NCBI RefSeq assembly: GCF_038096175.1
Contig: NZ_CP151099.1
Coordinates: 3,412,501 to 3,476,500, forward strand
Reading direction: 5' to 3'
Length of the DNA: 64,000 nt
Source: Nostoc sp. UHCC 0302
GTDB taxonomy: Bacteria > Cyanobacteriota > Cyanobacteriia > Cyanobacteriales > Nostocaceae
Position 1 is the stretch's first letter. The number at the start of each line of letters is the position of its first letter. The translations under genes were made by a program, and so were the position numbers. The notes beneath the pieces were generated by a model, which was not told the DNA's origin, made no database searches, and saw nothing but the letters and a program-made list of their open reading frames with translations. Below are positions 38,373 to 48,452 of the stretch, piece after piece.

Positions 38373-39785
38373 TTAATTACACACAGCTAAATCGAAATTA
38401 AATGTTGCTTCTTTTTCCAACATTAAGCTGATATGTCGTGCTTGCTCAGTCAGTAACGACAAATCTTTAAGGCGCACTTCGGGATTTGTTGCTATGTTTT
38501 CGAGTAATATCTCGAAATGCCTTAGTATGCCGTTAATTGTTGCACTATCGAAACTGCGAAAGTCGTAGCTAATTCCTATACGTAATTGTGAGCCAGGATA
38601 ACCAACTAAGTTAAGAGAATAGTTTGTTTTGTAAAGATTAAGACTGAGTTCTATGCTCTGTTCTTGCTCTTGTGATTCTTGAATAATATCATCTACTGGT
38701 TGATTTTCAAAGACAAAAATACTATCAAACAAAGGCGCTCCTGGAAGTAATTCACTCCAGCGTTGAATATCTACGAGCGACGTGTATTCATACTGACGAA
38801 TTTCAACTAATTGCTCTTGAAATTGTTGAAGCCAAGGTAGTAAATACTGCTCTCCATCTACTTTAACTCTAACGGGTAAAGTGTTAATTAACATCCCCAC
38901 CATTGACTCTGAGCCTTTTAAATCCACTGGACGGCCAGAAACCGTACAACCATAAACTACTTCGGTAGTACAGGTGTAGCGACTGAGCAGCAAAACCCAA
39001 GCAGCTTGAGCGATGACATTAATCGTTAGGTGATGCTGTCTTGCTAGGGACTGCAATTTGGTTGTGGTTGCTTTTGATAGTTTTATTTGTGGCTCATCGT
39101 ATCTTTCTTCTGGGTTATATAAGTTATCAACATAGAGATTGGTGAGGGGAGTGGGTGCTTTTAACCCTTTAAGCATCCCGCGCCAAAAATCCTCAGCTTT
39201 TGATGAATCTTGTCGTCGTAACCAAGCAATGTAGTCTCTAAAAATGCTCCCTTGTCCTAAGTTGATATTTTGACCTTGACTATAGGCTGTGTATAATTCG
39301 ATAACTTCTTTAATTACTAACGGTGATGACCAGCCATCCACAATAATCATGTGTGAACTCCAAACAAATTGGTAAGTATGGTCATCAAAGTGAATTAAAG
39401 TTACACGCATCAAAGGAGCTTGGGATAAATCAAAGCCTTGTTCGCGATCGCTCTTTAAAAAATCATTTAAACGCTTTTGCTGTTCTGTTGGTTCTATTCC
39501 TCGCCAATCATACTGCTCTATGGGTAATTTGACGTGGCGATACACAACTTGTAGAGGTTTGTCTATATCTTCCCAATAGAAGCCAGTACGTAACATGGTA
39601 TGTCGAGCCACGACTTCCTGCCAAGCACGCTCAAAAGCAGCCAAATTTAAACTATCACGTACATTTAAAGTAAAACCCAATTGAGAAAAATAGAGTGTCA
39701 CTTCAGAACCATAGATACAATGGAAAAGAATACCGTGCTGTAGCGGTGACAGTTCGTAGATATCTTCAATGTTTTCTGTATTCAT
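38373..39785 (-). CDS. Stand-alone NRPS condensation domain
   Basis: 470 residues comprising one C-type domain and nothing else ('YELSPLQHGILFHCIY' at the start). The core motif reads SHMIIVDG: the first His of HHxxxDG is Ser, but the second, catalytic His and the DG are present. Its ATG overlaps the stop of the preceding NRPS (ATGA at 39782-39785), so expression is coupled. It may bridge the epimerising NRPS to the 2020-residue NRPS, whose own first C domain is only half present. An interface-type role recruiting the neighbouring oxygenase is another possibility. Confidence 0.88.
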   Translation of the reverse strand: MNTENIEDIYELSPLQHGILFHCIYGSEVTLYFSQLGFTLNVRDSLNLAAFERAWQEVVARHTMLRTGFYWEDIDKPLQVVYRHVKLPIEQYDWRGIEPTEQQKRLNDFLKSDREQGFDLSQAPLMRVTLIHFDDHTYQFVWSSHMIIVDGWSSPLVIKEVIELYTAYSQGQNINLGQGSIFRDYIAWLRRQDSSKAEDFWRGMLKGLKAPTPLTNLYVDNLYNPEERYDEPQIKLSKATTTKLQSLARQHHLTINVIAQAAWVLLLSRYTCTTEVVYGCTVSGRPVDLKGSESMVGMLINTLPVRVKVDGEQYLLPWLQQFQEQLVEIRQYEYTSLVDIQRWSELLPGAPLFDSIFVFENQPVDDIIQESQEQEQSIELSLNLYKTNYSLNLVGYPGSQLRIGISYDFRSFDSATINGILRHFEILLENIATNPEVRLKDLSLLTEQARHISLMLEKEATFNFDLAVCN

Positions 39786-42700
39786 ATAACTTTTGACTTG
39801 CCTTTGCGATTAATTTTTGCCAAAAACTGATCCAGCCCTTTTTGGCTTAAATCTAGTTCTGGAAAATCAGAAGGTGTGTAATTTTTTCCTTGAGAAGACT
39901 GGCAATGAGTGATGATTGCTTTTAAGGCTTTGACAAACTCTTGAGCCAGATTTTCGATAGTGGAATGCCGATGTATATTTTTGCTAAATGCCCAGTCAAA
40001 TTGCAGTTTATTATTAACTACTAAACCGTTGATTTCTAGCAAGGTGCTTCTTTTATTGCGTGGACTGCTCATTAATCCACTAGAGTTTTGGACAAATCTA
40101 AATAGCGATGAAGTGGAAAATGTTTGGTCAAATTGACCTAAATAGTTGAAGACAACTTCCGGTTCTGAGAAATTTTGTAGTACATCATCCTGGCTCAAAT
40201 AACGAAGAATACCATAACCAATCCCACGATTAGGAATAGCTCGTAGTTGCTCTTTAATTGTCTTCAATGCTTCCCCAGAATGAGCAGATTTTCCTAAATC
40301 TAAAAGTATAGGGAACATAGATGTAAACCAGCCGACGGTACGAGACAAATCTAAATCGTCAAAAATTTCTTCTCGACCATGACTTTCCAGTAATACTAAT
40401 AAAGAACGTGTACCTGTCCATTGAGAAAAAGCTTGTACCAGTGCTGTGAGTAACACATCATTTATCTGGGTGTTATAAGCTTGCGGTACTTCTTGGAGTA
40501 AGGCTTGGGTTTGTTCTACACTGAGAGCGATCGCAACGTTACGCTCAGAAGCAACTATGTTGTCACCATCAGGAAAATCTACTGGCAGAGGGGTTATTTG
40601 CTTTTGGCACTGGGTTAACCAGTAATTTTTTTCTTTTTGCAGGTTAACAGATTTTGCGTACTCATGCAGATGTTCTGACCAGTATTTGAAAGAAGTTGTT
40701 TTGGCTGGTAACTGTACCTTTTTCCCTTGATTTAGCTGTTGATAGGCTGTTTGCAAATCTTCTAGTAAAACTCGCCAAGAGACAGTATCTACAGCTAAAT
40801 GATGAATGATTAGTAGCAAGCGGCGCGGTTGCTGCACTCCAAAGTCGTAAACAGCAAATCGCACTACTGGCCCAGTTGACAGGTTAAGACTGGTTTGTAA
40901 TTCTGTGCTACTGTCTTGAAAAGCTTGTTCTTGTTCTGTCTTGGCAAATTCTGAAAAATCGAAACGTGTTAACGCCACTGTCGGATCACAACCGGCTAGT
41001 ACCTGCTGCCAGCCAAACTCTGTTTCCTCAAACCGCGATTCTCCCTTCGCGTAGCGTCTCGTAGAGAAGGGGAGACGTGCAAAGCACGAACGCAAAGCAT
41101 CGTGATGTAATAGTAACTGCTGTAATGCTTGCTCTAATAAGTCTAAGTCAAGAGCTTGTGGCATTTCCAGCACAAACGTCTGGTTCCAGTAGTGTGGATC
41201 AAGTAGATGCTGCTCAAAAAACCAATGCTGAATAGGTGTTAAGGATACTGTACCTGTAACAAGTCCTTGTTCAGCTTGGATTGCTTGCTTCGGAACTGCT
41301 ACAGTTGCCAATTCAGCAATGTTTTGATGCTGAAATAATTGTTTTGTTGTCAGCTTCAAATTAGCTTGGTTAGCTTTGGCAATGATTTGAATAGCAATAA
41401 TTGAATCCCCGCCTGACTCAAAGAAATTATCTCGGATGCCAACGGATTGGATGCCTAAAACCTCTGACCAAATTTGTGCCAGTTGCAATTCTGTACTGTT
41501 GCGAGGCGGTACAAAGTTAGTTTCTTGCGTGAGGCTAGATGTATCTGGCGCAGGTAAAGCACGGCGATTAACTTTGCCGTTAGGGGTGAGAGGTAATGTT
41601 TCCAGGTTCATAAAGATTCCTGGAACCATAAAATCAGGTAGTTTCTCTTTTAGAAAGCGACGGAGTTCATTTGCAGTGACTTGTTCCTGTTTAGGTACAA
41701 CATAAGCCACTAGGCGCTTATTACCTGGTTGGTCTTCGCGGACAATTACTGCTGTCTGCTGCACTTGGGGATGTTGACTGAGTACTGCCTCAACTTCTCC
41801 GATTTCGATGCGGAAGCCACGAATTTTTACCTGATCGTCAATCCGTCCGAGAAATTCAATGTTGCCATCGGTTAAATAGCGGACTAAATCTCCGGTTTTG
41901 TACAGGCGACTTTCTGGTTCATTGCTAAAGGGGTTAGGGATGAATTTTTGCTCGCTCAAGTCGAGGCGGTTAAGATATCCTCTTGCAAGACCGACACCTG
42001 CGATGTAGAGTTCACCAGTAACGCCAAGGGGAACTAGTTGCAGATGCTGATCAAGGATATAAATTTGTGTGTTAGCAAATGGTCGTCCAATTGGGACTAG
42101 TCCATTTACAGCTAAATTAACTAAAGTACTTTCAAAATACGTAGAGTCAATTGTGGCTTCACTTACCCCATAGGAATTAATCAAGCGAGTTTCAGAACCG
42201 CAAAAACGCTTAATTTCCTCAAATTCCTTAATATATAGGGTATCAGAACCTACTACTAGCAACCGCATGAAGTGCAGGTTTTGCTGGGTTCTGTCTAGAT
42301 ACTGAATTAAGTTTCTGAGAACGGCTGGAGAAAACTCTGCGCTATCAACCTTCTCTTGCTGCATCAATTCATACAAATCTTCCGGCTCCAAAAGCCACTC
42401 TCGTGGACACAGCACTAACTTACTACCAGAACAAAGAGCGCGAATTAAATCCCCAGAAAAGACATCAAAAGAGAAACTTGCCATTTGGAGATGACTGGTC
42501 AGGAAACTTAGCTGATATGCATTTTCCCAAGCATGAGATGCATTTACCAAGCTACGATGAGCAATCATCACTCCTTTAGATTTACCTGTGGAACCTGATG
42601 TATAAATTACATAGGCTAAATTTTGCGCTGTAACATTATTAACTAGATTTGCCTGACTCTTGTGAGAAATTTCTTCCCAGTCTTTGTCTAAACAAACTAC

Positions 42701-44629
42701 ACGTGCATTATGTATTGGAAGAGCATCTATCAGTCTGTATTGGGTTAACAACACTGATACCTGTGTATCCGAGAGCATAAAGGTTAAACGCTCTTTGGGA
42801 TATGCTGGGTCTAATGGTACGTAAGCTCCACCTGCTTTGAGAATTCCCAATAGTCCCACAACCATTTCTAGGGAGCGTTCCACATAAACCCCTACGAGTA
42901 CTTCTTTTCCTACTCCTAATGTTTGTAGATAGTGTGCTAGTTGATTAGCTCGATGGTTTAATTCCTGGTATGTCAGATGCTTGTCGTCAAAAACTACTGC
43001 CACAGCATCAGGTGTTTTCTCTACCTGAGCCTCAAATAGTTGATGAATACATTTATCTTGGGGATACTCAGACTGAGTATTATTCCACTCTACTAATAAC
43101 TGATGCTGCTCAGTTGCAGTTAGTAGGGTTAATTCCGAGATAGGCTGCTCTTGATTAGTCACAATTCCCCAGAGCAAAGTCTGGAAATGTCCAGCCATTC
43201 GGGTAATCGTGCCAGTATCAAACAAGTCTGTGTTGTACTCAAACTTCGCTAACAACCCCTGCTCAGTTTCTCGCATCGCCAAACTGAGATCAAAATTAGC
43301 CGACGCTAATGGTATTTCCAAGAAGCTGAGGGTGAGTCCTGAAAGCTGCACTTCTTGTTTGGGTGCATTTTCCAAGACAAACATCACCTGAAATAATGGT
43401 GTATGGGATAAATCCCGCTTTGGCTGTAATTTTGCTACCAACTGATCGAAGGGTAAGTCTTGGTGATTGTATGCTTCCCAAGCGACATCCCGCACTCGCT
43501 GCAACAACTCTCGAAAAGACGGATTGCCCGACAAGTCAGTACGCATAACGAGGGTGTTAAGAAAATAACCAATTAGTGATTCTAATTCGCGGCTGTGGCG
43601 ATTAGCAATGGTTGTACCGACGCAGATATCAGCCTGGTTAGTATATCGATATAGGAGTGTGTTAAATGTCGTCAACAGGGTCATAAATAGAGTTACCCCT
43701 GACTGCTGACTCAGTTGTTTTAGCTTGGCAGTTAAGTCTTTATTTAGTTCTAGGGTGATGACAGATCCCTGGAAACTTTGCACCGCTAATCGCGGGCCAT
43801 CGCTTGGTAATTGTAATACAGGTGGTATATCGTTGAGTTTCTGTTCCCAGTAGCGTAGTTGTTCTGGCAATGACTCCTGCAACTTGTGATGCTGCCAATA
43901 AGCAAAGTCAGCATACTGGATGGGTAACTCTGGTAAAGGTGACGGCTTACCTAGAGAAAAGGCCTCATAGATTGCTGCTAGTTCTTGGATGATGATTGTA
44001 CTTGACCAAGCATCAGCGATCGCATGATGGATGACAAACAGCAACACATATTCTTTAGGAGCAAGTTTAACTAGGGTGACTCGCAGTAATGGCCCCTCTG
44101 CCAAATTAAAGGGACACTGGGATTGAGCCACAGCAAACTGCTGTAGTTCTGGCCATTGCAGGGTTTCTACTGCCAGTGTAAAATTGGGTTCAGGAGCAAT
44201 CGCTTGGAAAGCTTGCCCATTTATGGTTTTGAATGTAGTGCGGAGAATTTCGTGCCGCCGGATTATTTCTGTAAGTGCTTGCTCAAGAATGGTTACTTTT
44301 AATACACCTTGCAACTTAATCGCAAATATTTGATTATAAGCAGTACTGCCACCTTCTAATTCGTCTATAAACCAGAGTCCTTGTTGACCAAAAGACAAAG
44401 GTAAGTTTTGATTCCGTGGAACTGGTTTGATTGTTTCCAAACTGGAACTAGTAGCAGAGTTAACTTGCTTAAGAAACTGGATAATTTCTGCTTTGCGTGC
44501 AGCTATCTCTGTTTGTAAATCTGGTGTTAGTGCTTCTTTAGGAGCGTTACAGCGCAGGCGTTGTTCGTCTAACCACAGCCTGATATCTAAATTACTAAGC
44601 TCAGATAAAAACTCTTGAATTGGTTTCAT
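39782..44629 (-). CDS. NRPS, C-A-T-E module with Orn/Dab-like specificity
   Basis: 1615 residues: a TubC-like docking segment (about 1-60), a C domain whose motif is HHAIADA (G to A), an A domain with 'YVIYTSGSTGKSKG', T domain 'FFESGGDSIIAI', and an epimerisation domain (HHLAVDT, 'VVFNYLGQF'). Specificity positions read D-V-G-E-L-V-S-I-D, close to codes for ornithine (DVGEIGSID) and diaminobutyrate (DVGEISAID). With ectB in the operon, diaminobutyrate is favoured, giving a D-configured residue. The ATG overlaps the upstream stop (44626-44629). The epimerisation domain contains a repeat-derived insertion near 41041-41092. Confidence 0.92.
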   Translation of the reverse strand: MKPIQEFLSELSNLDIRLWLDEQRLRCNAPKEALTPDLQTEIAARKAEIIQFLKQVNSATSSSLETIKPVPRNQNLPLSFGQQGLWFIDELEGGSTAYNQIFAIKLQGVLKVTILEQALTEIIRRHEILRTTFKTINGQAFQAIAPEPNFTLAVETLQWPELQQFAVAQSQCPFNLAEGPLLRVTLVKLAPKEYVLLFVIHHAIADAWSSTIIIQELAAIYEAFSLGKPSPLPELPIQYADFAYWQHHKLQESLPEQLRYWEQKLNDIPPVLQLPSDGPRLAVQSFQGSVITLELNKDLTAKLKQLSQQSGVTLFMTLLTTFNTLLYRYTNQADICVGTTIANRHSRELESLIGYFLNTLVMRTDLSGNPSFRELLQRVRDVAWEAYNHQDLPFDQLVAKLQPKRDLSHTPLFQVMFVLENAPKQEVQLSGLTLSFLEIPLASANFDLSLAMRETEQGLLAKFEYNTDLFDTGTITRMAGHFQTLLWGIVTNQEQPISELTLLTATEQHQLLVEWNNTQSEYPQDKCIHQLFEAQVEKTPDAVAVVFDDKHLTYQELNHRANQLAHYLQTLGVGKEVLVGVYVERSLEMVVGLLGILKAGGAYVPLDPAYPKERLTFMLSDTQVSVLLTQYRLIDALPIHNARVVCLDKDWEEISHKSQANLVNNVTAQNLAYVIYTSGSTGKSKGVMIAHRSLVNASHAWENAYQLSFLTSHLQMASFSFDVFSGDLIRALCSGSKLVLCPREWLLEPEDLYELMQQEKVDSAEFSPAVLRNLIQYLDRTQQNLHFMRLLVVGSDTLYIKEFEEIKRFCGSETRLINSYGVSEATIDSTYFESTLVNLAVNGLVPIGRPFANTQIYILDQHLQLVPLGVTGELYIAGVGLARGYLNRLDLSEQKFIPNPFSNEPESRLYKTGDLVRYLTDGNIEFLGRIDDQVKIRGFRIEIGEVEAVLSQHPQVQQTAVIVREDQPGNKRLVAYVVPKQEQVTANELRRFLKEKLPDFMVPGIFMNLETLPLTPNGKVNRRALPAPDTSSLTQETNFVPPRNSTELQLAQIWSEVLGIQSVGIRDNFFESGGDSIIAIQIIAKANQANLKLTTKQLFQHQNIAELATVAVPKQAIQAEQGLVTGTVSLTPIQHWFFEQHLLDPHYWNQTFVLEMPQALDLDLLEQALQQLLLHHDALRSCFARLPFSTRRYAKGESRFEETEFGWQQVLAGCDPTVALTRFDFSEFAKTEQEQAFQDSSTELQTSLNLSTGPVVRFAVYDFGVQQPRRLLLIIHHLAVDTVSWRVLLEDLQTAYQQLNQGKKVQLPAKTTSFKYWSEHLHEYAKSVNLQKEKNYWLTQCQKQITPLPVDFPDGDNIVASERNVAIALSVEQTQALLQEVPQAYNTQINDVLLTALVQAFSQWTGTRSLLVLLESHGREEIFDDLDLSRTVGWFTSMFPILLDLGKSAHSGEALKTIKEQLRAIPNRGIGYGILRYLSQDDVLQNFSEPEVVFNYLGQFDQTFSTSSLFRFVQNSSGLMSSPRNKRSTLLEINGLVVNNKLQFDWAFSKNIHRHSTIENLAQEFVKALKAIITHCQSSQGKNYTPSDFPELDLSQKGLDQFLAKINRKGKSKVI
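41041..41092. repeat. Repeat-derived in-frame insertion in the epimerisation domain
   Basis: The DNA ('cgcgtagcgtctcgtagagaag' followed by 'gtgcaaagcac') is a dispersed cyanobacterial repeat. It encodes roughly ARLPFSTRRYAKGES between 'DALRSCF' and 'RFEETEFGWQQ', which are normally nearly contiguous in E domains. The edges are approximate. Confidence 0.55.
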
Positions 44630-47317
44630 AGCTCAATCTCCACTCGATTATCTAATGCCTCATTAATCGGAGCTTGGAGTTTTTGAGTTGTTTGCTGAAT
44701 CTCTTCAATAGACTTCGCCAAGCTAGTTAGAGTTGGTGCTTGAATTAAATTCTGCACGGGTAAATTAACTTGAAATTTCTCACGCATTCGAGAGATAACT
44801 TGCGTCGCTTGTAGAGAATCTCCCCCTAATTCAAAGAAGTTATCGTCAATCCCCACTTTTTCAACTCGCAAAACCTCTTGCCAAATACTGGCAATGACTT
44901 GCTCAGCTTCAGTTTGCGGCATGACATAGCTTGTTTTGAATTGCGTCCGCAGATTTTGTAACTGAGGTAACGCTTGGCGATTTACTTTACCATTCGCTGT
45001 CAGGGGCAGAGTATTTAGGAGAATAAATTCGCTAGGAACCATGTACTCTGGTAATTTTTTCTCTAAAAAGCTTCTGAATTCCTGCTTTTTAAACTTCTGC
45101 ACAAATGCAGACCCCCGCGCCATAAAAGTATAAACTCCCAAAAAGTCAGCAATAGAGCCTGGCTTACTAAAAACTGTACAATCTGTAAATCCTTGCGCTA
45201 ACAAAACTTCTTGCCACTGCTTTGGCGAGAGAAGAGGATTAGACCGCAGTGAGGTATCTTCAAAGCGATCAAAACCTTGCTGCAACCCCATAAATAGCTC
45301 CCAAAATGGATGCAGTTTCGTTGGTTCCACAAACAGCAGTAAACCATTAGGGGCTAAAAGCGATCGCACATTCTCTAGAGATTCTTGAATATTGCGAGTA
45401 GCATGAATCACACCACCAGCGATAATTACATCAAAACTGTGGAGTTCATAGCCTTGCTCTTGGGGTGACTGTTCTAGGTTGAATAAACCAGTTTCTAGGA
45501 AAGAATAGTTACCAAAATCTTGTTGTCCTAACTGCAAAAAATACTGTGAAATGTCGGTATAAACATAGGTGGTTTTTTCAGGAGGTAATACCGAAAGTAT
45601 TTCCCTAGTGACAGCACCAGTTCCAGCCCCAATTTCTAGAATTCGCAGGTTAGTTGCTGACTTCCAAGATTGGGCAAGGTTACGCAAAATTTCCCGAATC
45701 ACTAAACTACCAATTTGAAATTCCTTGCGATAGAGCGCAGGAATTTCTTCTGTAGCAATAATCTCAGCCGAGTGAATGTTTTCTGTGAGAATTGCTGCTA
45801 GATTTTTTGCCGAATTGACCAACAGTGCCACTGTATTTTGGTTGTAGTCAAGGATTGGCGCTGCTTCTGATAAAATCTTGGTTAACAATTCTGTCGGAAA
45901 GCTAGTAGGCAGAAGTCGAGTATTAGCAAACTTGTCACCACGTATTTGCAACCATCCCAGGTCTACTAAGAAAGATAGGGCGCGACTCAGCCATTTTCGA
46001 TAGCGGGGTTTAATCTGGCCTCGCTGCATCAATTCATCGAGGGAATACGCCTCATCTAGTTGGGTATAAACTCCAAACTTCTGTAAGGCAATACTAACAG
46101 CGTAGGTGTAGAGTGGGTCTAGATATTGTTGCCAGAAGGCAGCAAAGGCTTCCGGTTTGACAGCATCCAAGTTTTGTTGAGCGATGTTCGCTCCTTGTTC
46201 AACCAAATTCTGCCATAGCTGTTGTGTGTCGTCGGCAGTGTCTGCCATTTCTGTTTCAAATAGCGTCTCTGCTTGCTGTTTTTCTGGCACTATGCAAGCA
46301 ATGATTTGTTGATGAGATTGTTCCGCTGCTGGAACCGTAACAGCGATCGCATCTTTCACGCCTGGATGCTGTTTCAAAACTGCTTCAATTTCACCTAATT
46401 CAATGCGATAACCCCTGATTTTGACCTGGAAATCTGCCCGTCCTAAAAATTCAATGTTGCCATTAGGTAAATAACGACCGAGGTCACCTGTGCAGTAAAT
46501 GCGTTCTTGCGTCCGAGGATGGGTAATGAAATTGGCAGCTGTTTTTTCTGCATCACGCCAATAGCCTTGAGCAACCTGCACGCCAGCACAGTACATTTGG
46601 CCAGGAACCCAAACGGGACAATCTTCTAAGGCTTCGTTCAAAATATAGTATTTAGCATTTGCCATCGGTTTACCATAAGGAATACTCTTCCAATTTGGGT
46701 TAACCTCTGTAATTAAATAACCAATATTCCAAATGGTTGTTTCTGTAGGGCCGCCAATACTCAATATTTGTACTTTTGGTACTAAAGCTTTGAGGCGATT
46801 CGGTAGAGAAACTGGCAACCAATCACCACCCATAATAACCAAACGCAAGCTTGCAGGTATGATTACAGATTGACTCTCAACATATTCCACCAACATCTGC
46901 ATCATTGCGGGTACAGAATTCCACAGAGTCACTTTTTCCTGCACCATCAACTCTGCCCAGTGCGTCGGGTCTTTTACACCACAAGCATCGGGTATAACAA
47001 TTGCCCCACCTGCACATAACAAACCAAAGATGTCATATACAGACAGGTCATGGTTTAAAGCCGTCACAGCCAAAATTCTATCTTGGCTACCAATATTGAA
47101 GCGTTGATTTGTGTGAACAACGACGTTAACGACGTTGCGATGGGTAATCATCACGCCTTTGGGTAAGCCGGTGGAACCAGAGGTGTAAATGACGTAGGCT
47201 AAATCATCAGGTGTTTGGGCTGGTTGTAGTGGCTGGTTAGTTTCGTTTGCTAGTTCTTCTGTATCTATGCACAGACGTTGAATTTCTGATTCTGATGGCC
47301 ACTCTAATTTCTCATTA
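44626..47317 (-). pseudogene. Cyclizing NRPS, 3' part (A core - embedded MT - T), cut off by IS
   Basis: Downstream part of a split gene. From the insertion site the frame reads NEKLEWPSESEIQ through 'YVIYTSGSTGLPKG', the adenylation core, a methyltransferase-like domain between A8 and A9 ('LRILEIGAGTGAVTREIL', 'VIHATRNIQESL'), A9-A10 (LPEYMVPSEF, 'NGKVNRQ') and a T domain ('FFELGGDSLQAT'). Specificity positions read D-L-Y-N-I-G-I-I-W, very close to the cysteine code DLYNLSLIW. The embedded domain may methylate, or act as a PchE-type epimerase. The first in-frame start after the IS is ATG 47154, past the A3 core motif, so any product would lack part of the A domain. Confidence 0.88.
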
Positions 47318-48452
47318 AACTTGTCCGAAATATTAACTTAGGAAAAGAAAAATGGTAAAACGTTAGATTGGGCGTTTACCATTTTCCACAATTAGTTATG
47401 ATTTTAGATTATATACAAAAGTATCCACTACGAACAAAACAGATTTTAGGGATTAGTTACGAACAATTGCAATCACTGCTAAATTGCGCCTTAAAACGAA
47501 ATCGATACATCAAAGCTAAACAAGAGAGTCATAAAATTAGAATTAATGCGGCTGGTGGTGGTCGTCCCGAAAAGTTATCAACCGAAGAACAAGTATGTTT
47601 ATGTCTATTTTATCTAAGACAGATGCCAACATTCCAAGTATTAGGAATGCTATTTGGTGTTTCCAAAACCGAAGCTAATGATACATTTCACGACTGGATA
47701 CCAATTCTTCGTGATATATTACCTGCTAGTTTATTAGAACAAGTATCAAATAATGAAAGTGATTTACTATTTGTTCAAGAAGTATTAACAAATTTTAGGC
47801 TATTAGTCGATAGCTTAGAACAGCCAATATATAGGGATTCTGACCAAAAAGAGCAACAGAAATATTTTTCTGGAAAGAAGAGACAACATACATTAAAAAG
47901 TCTGATAATTGGCATACCAGAAGGCAAAGATATTGTAGAGGTAGAAGTAGGTGTTCCTGGGCCAACAGCAGATATAAAATTGTTTCGTCAATCTCAAAAT
48001 AAATTTGATAAATCTCAACCCTTTTCAGGTGATAAAGGCTTTCAAGGAGGTGAGAATATCACTACTCCTCATAAAAAGAAACCAAAACGAGAATTAACTC
48101 AACAGCAAAAAGATGAAAATAAGGCTTTATCTAGTAATCGGATATTCATTGAACATTTGATTCGATTACTTAAAATATTCCGCATAGCCTCACAAAGATT
48201 TCGCTTAAAGCTTGAGACGTATGAGCAGATTATTTTAACAGTTTGCGGATTAGTTAGGTTAAGAATTGGTAGCTTAGTTCTGCCAACTTAGCTAGTAGCA
48301 AAAATCATAAATTTTTAGAAATTAGGAGTTAATTTTTATGCCTCTAAATTATCACTAACTATCTCAAAGCCTTATAATTACGTATTTACGAAGATATCAA
48401 AGTTTTGCCCCAAAGCTTTGAACAGTCTGGCTTTGGAATTTTCGGACAAGTC
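47318..48452 (+). mobile_element. IS5-family insertion sequence, copy 2 (1135 bp), inside an NRPS gene
   Basis: Ends AACTTGTCCGAAA and TTTCGGACAAGTC form the same 12-base inverted repeat as copy 1. TA is duplicated at 47316-47317 and 48453-48454. It has the same length and the same transposase as 10077-11211 and lies in the opposite orientation. The insertion splits the adenylation domain of the cysteine-specific cyclizing NRPS. Confidence 0.93.
47398..48291 (+). CDS. IS5-family transposase (DDE_Tnp_4 type)
   Basis: Transposase of copy 2, 297 residues from ATG 47398 (or 307 from TTG 47368), identical in amino acids to the one at 10238-11131. It has 'LLVDSLEQP', 'GDKGFQG' and 'IEHLIRLLKIF' as probable catalytic segments. 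It runs opposite to the surrounding NRPS genes, so read-through from the cluster promoter would be antisense to it. Confidence 0.88.
   Translation: MILDYIQKYPLRTKQILGISYEQLQSLLNCALKRNRYIKAKQESHKIRINAAGGGRPEKLSTEEQVCLCLFYLRQMPTFQVLGMLFGVSKTEANDTFHDWIPILRDILPASLLEQVSNNESDLLFVQEVLTNFRLLVDSLEQPIYRDSDQKEQQKYFSGKKRQHTLKSLIIGIPEGKDIVEVEVGVPGPTADIKLFRQSQNKFDKSQPFSGDKGFQGGENITTPHKKKPKRELTQQQKDENKALSSNRIFIEHLIRLLKIFRIASQRFRLKLETYEQIILTVCGLVRLRIGSLVLPT

Noticed and set aside
10077-48452. Possible past inversion of the 36-kb segment between the two inverted IS copies
   Set aside because: The two flanks of each copy join into one continuous gene (NOS remnant and NRPS) in the present order, so no inversion has been fixed.
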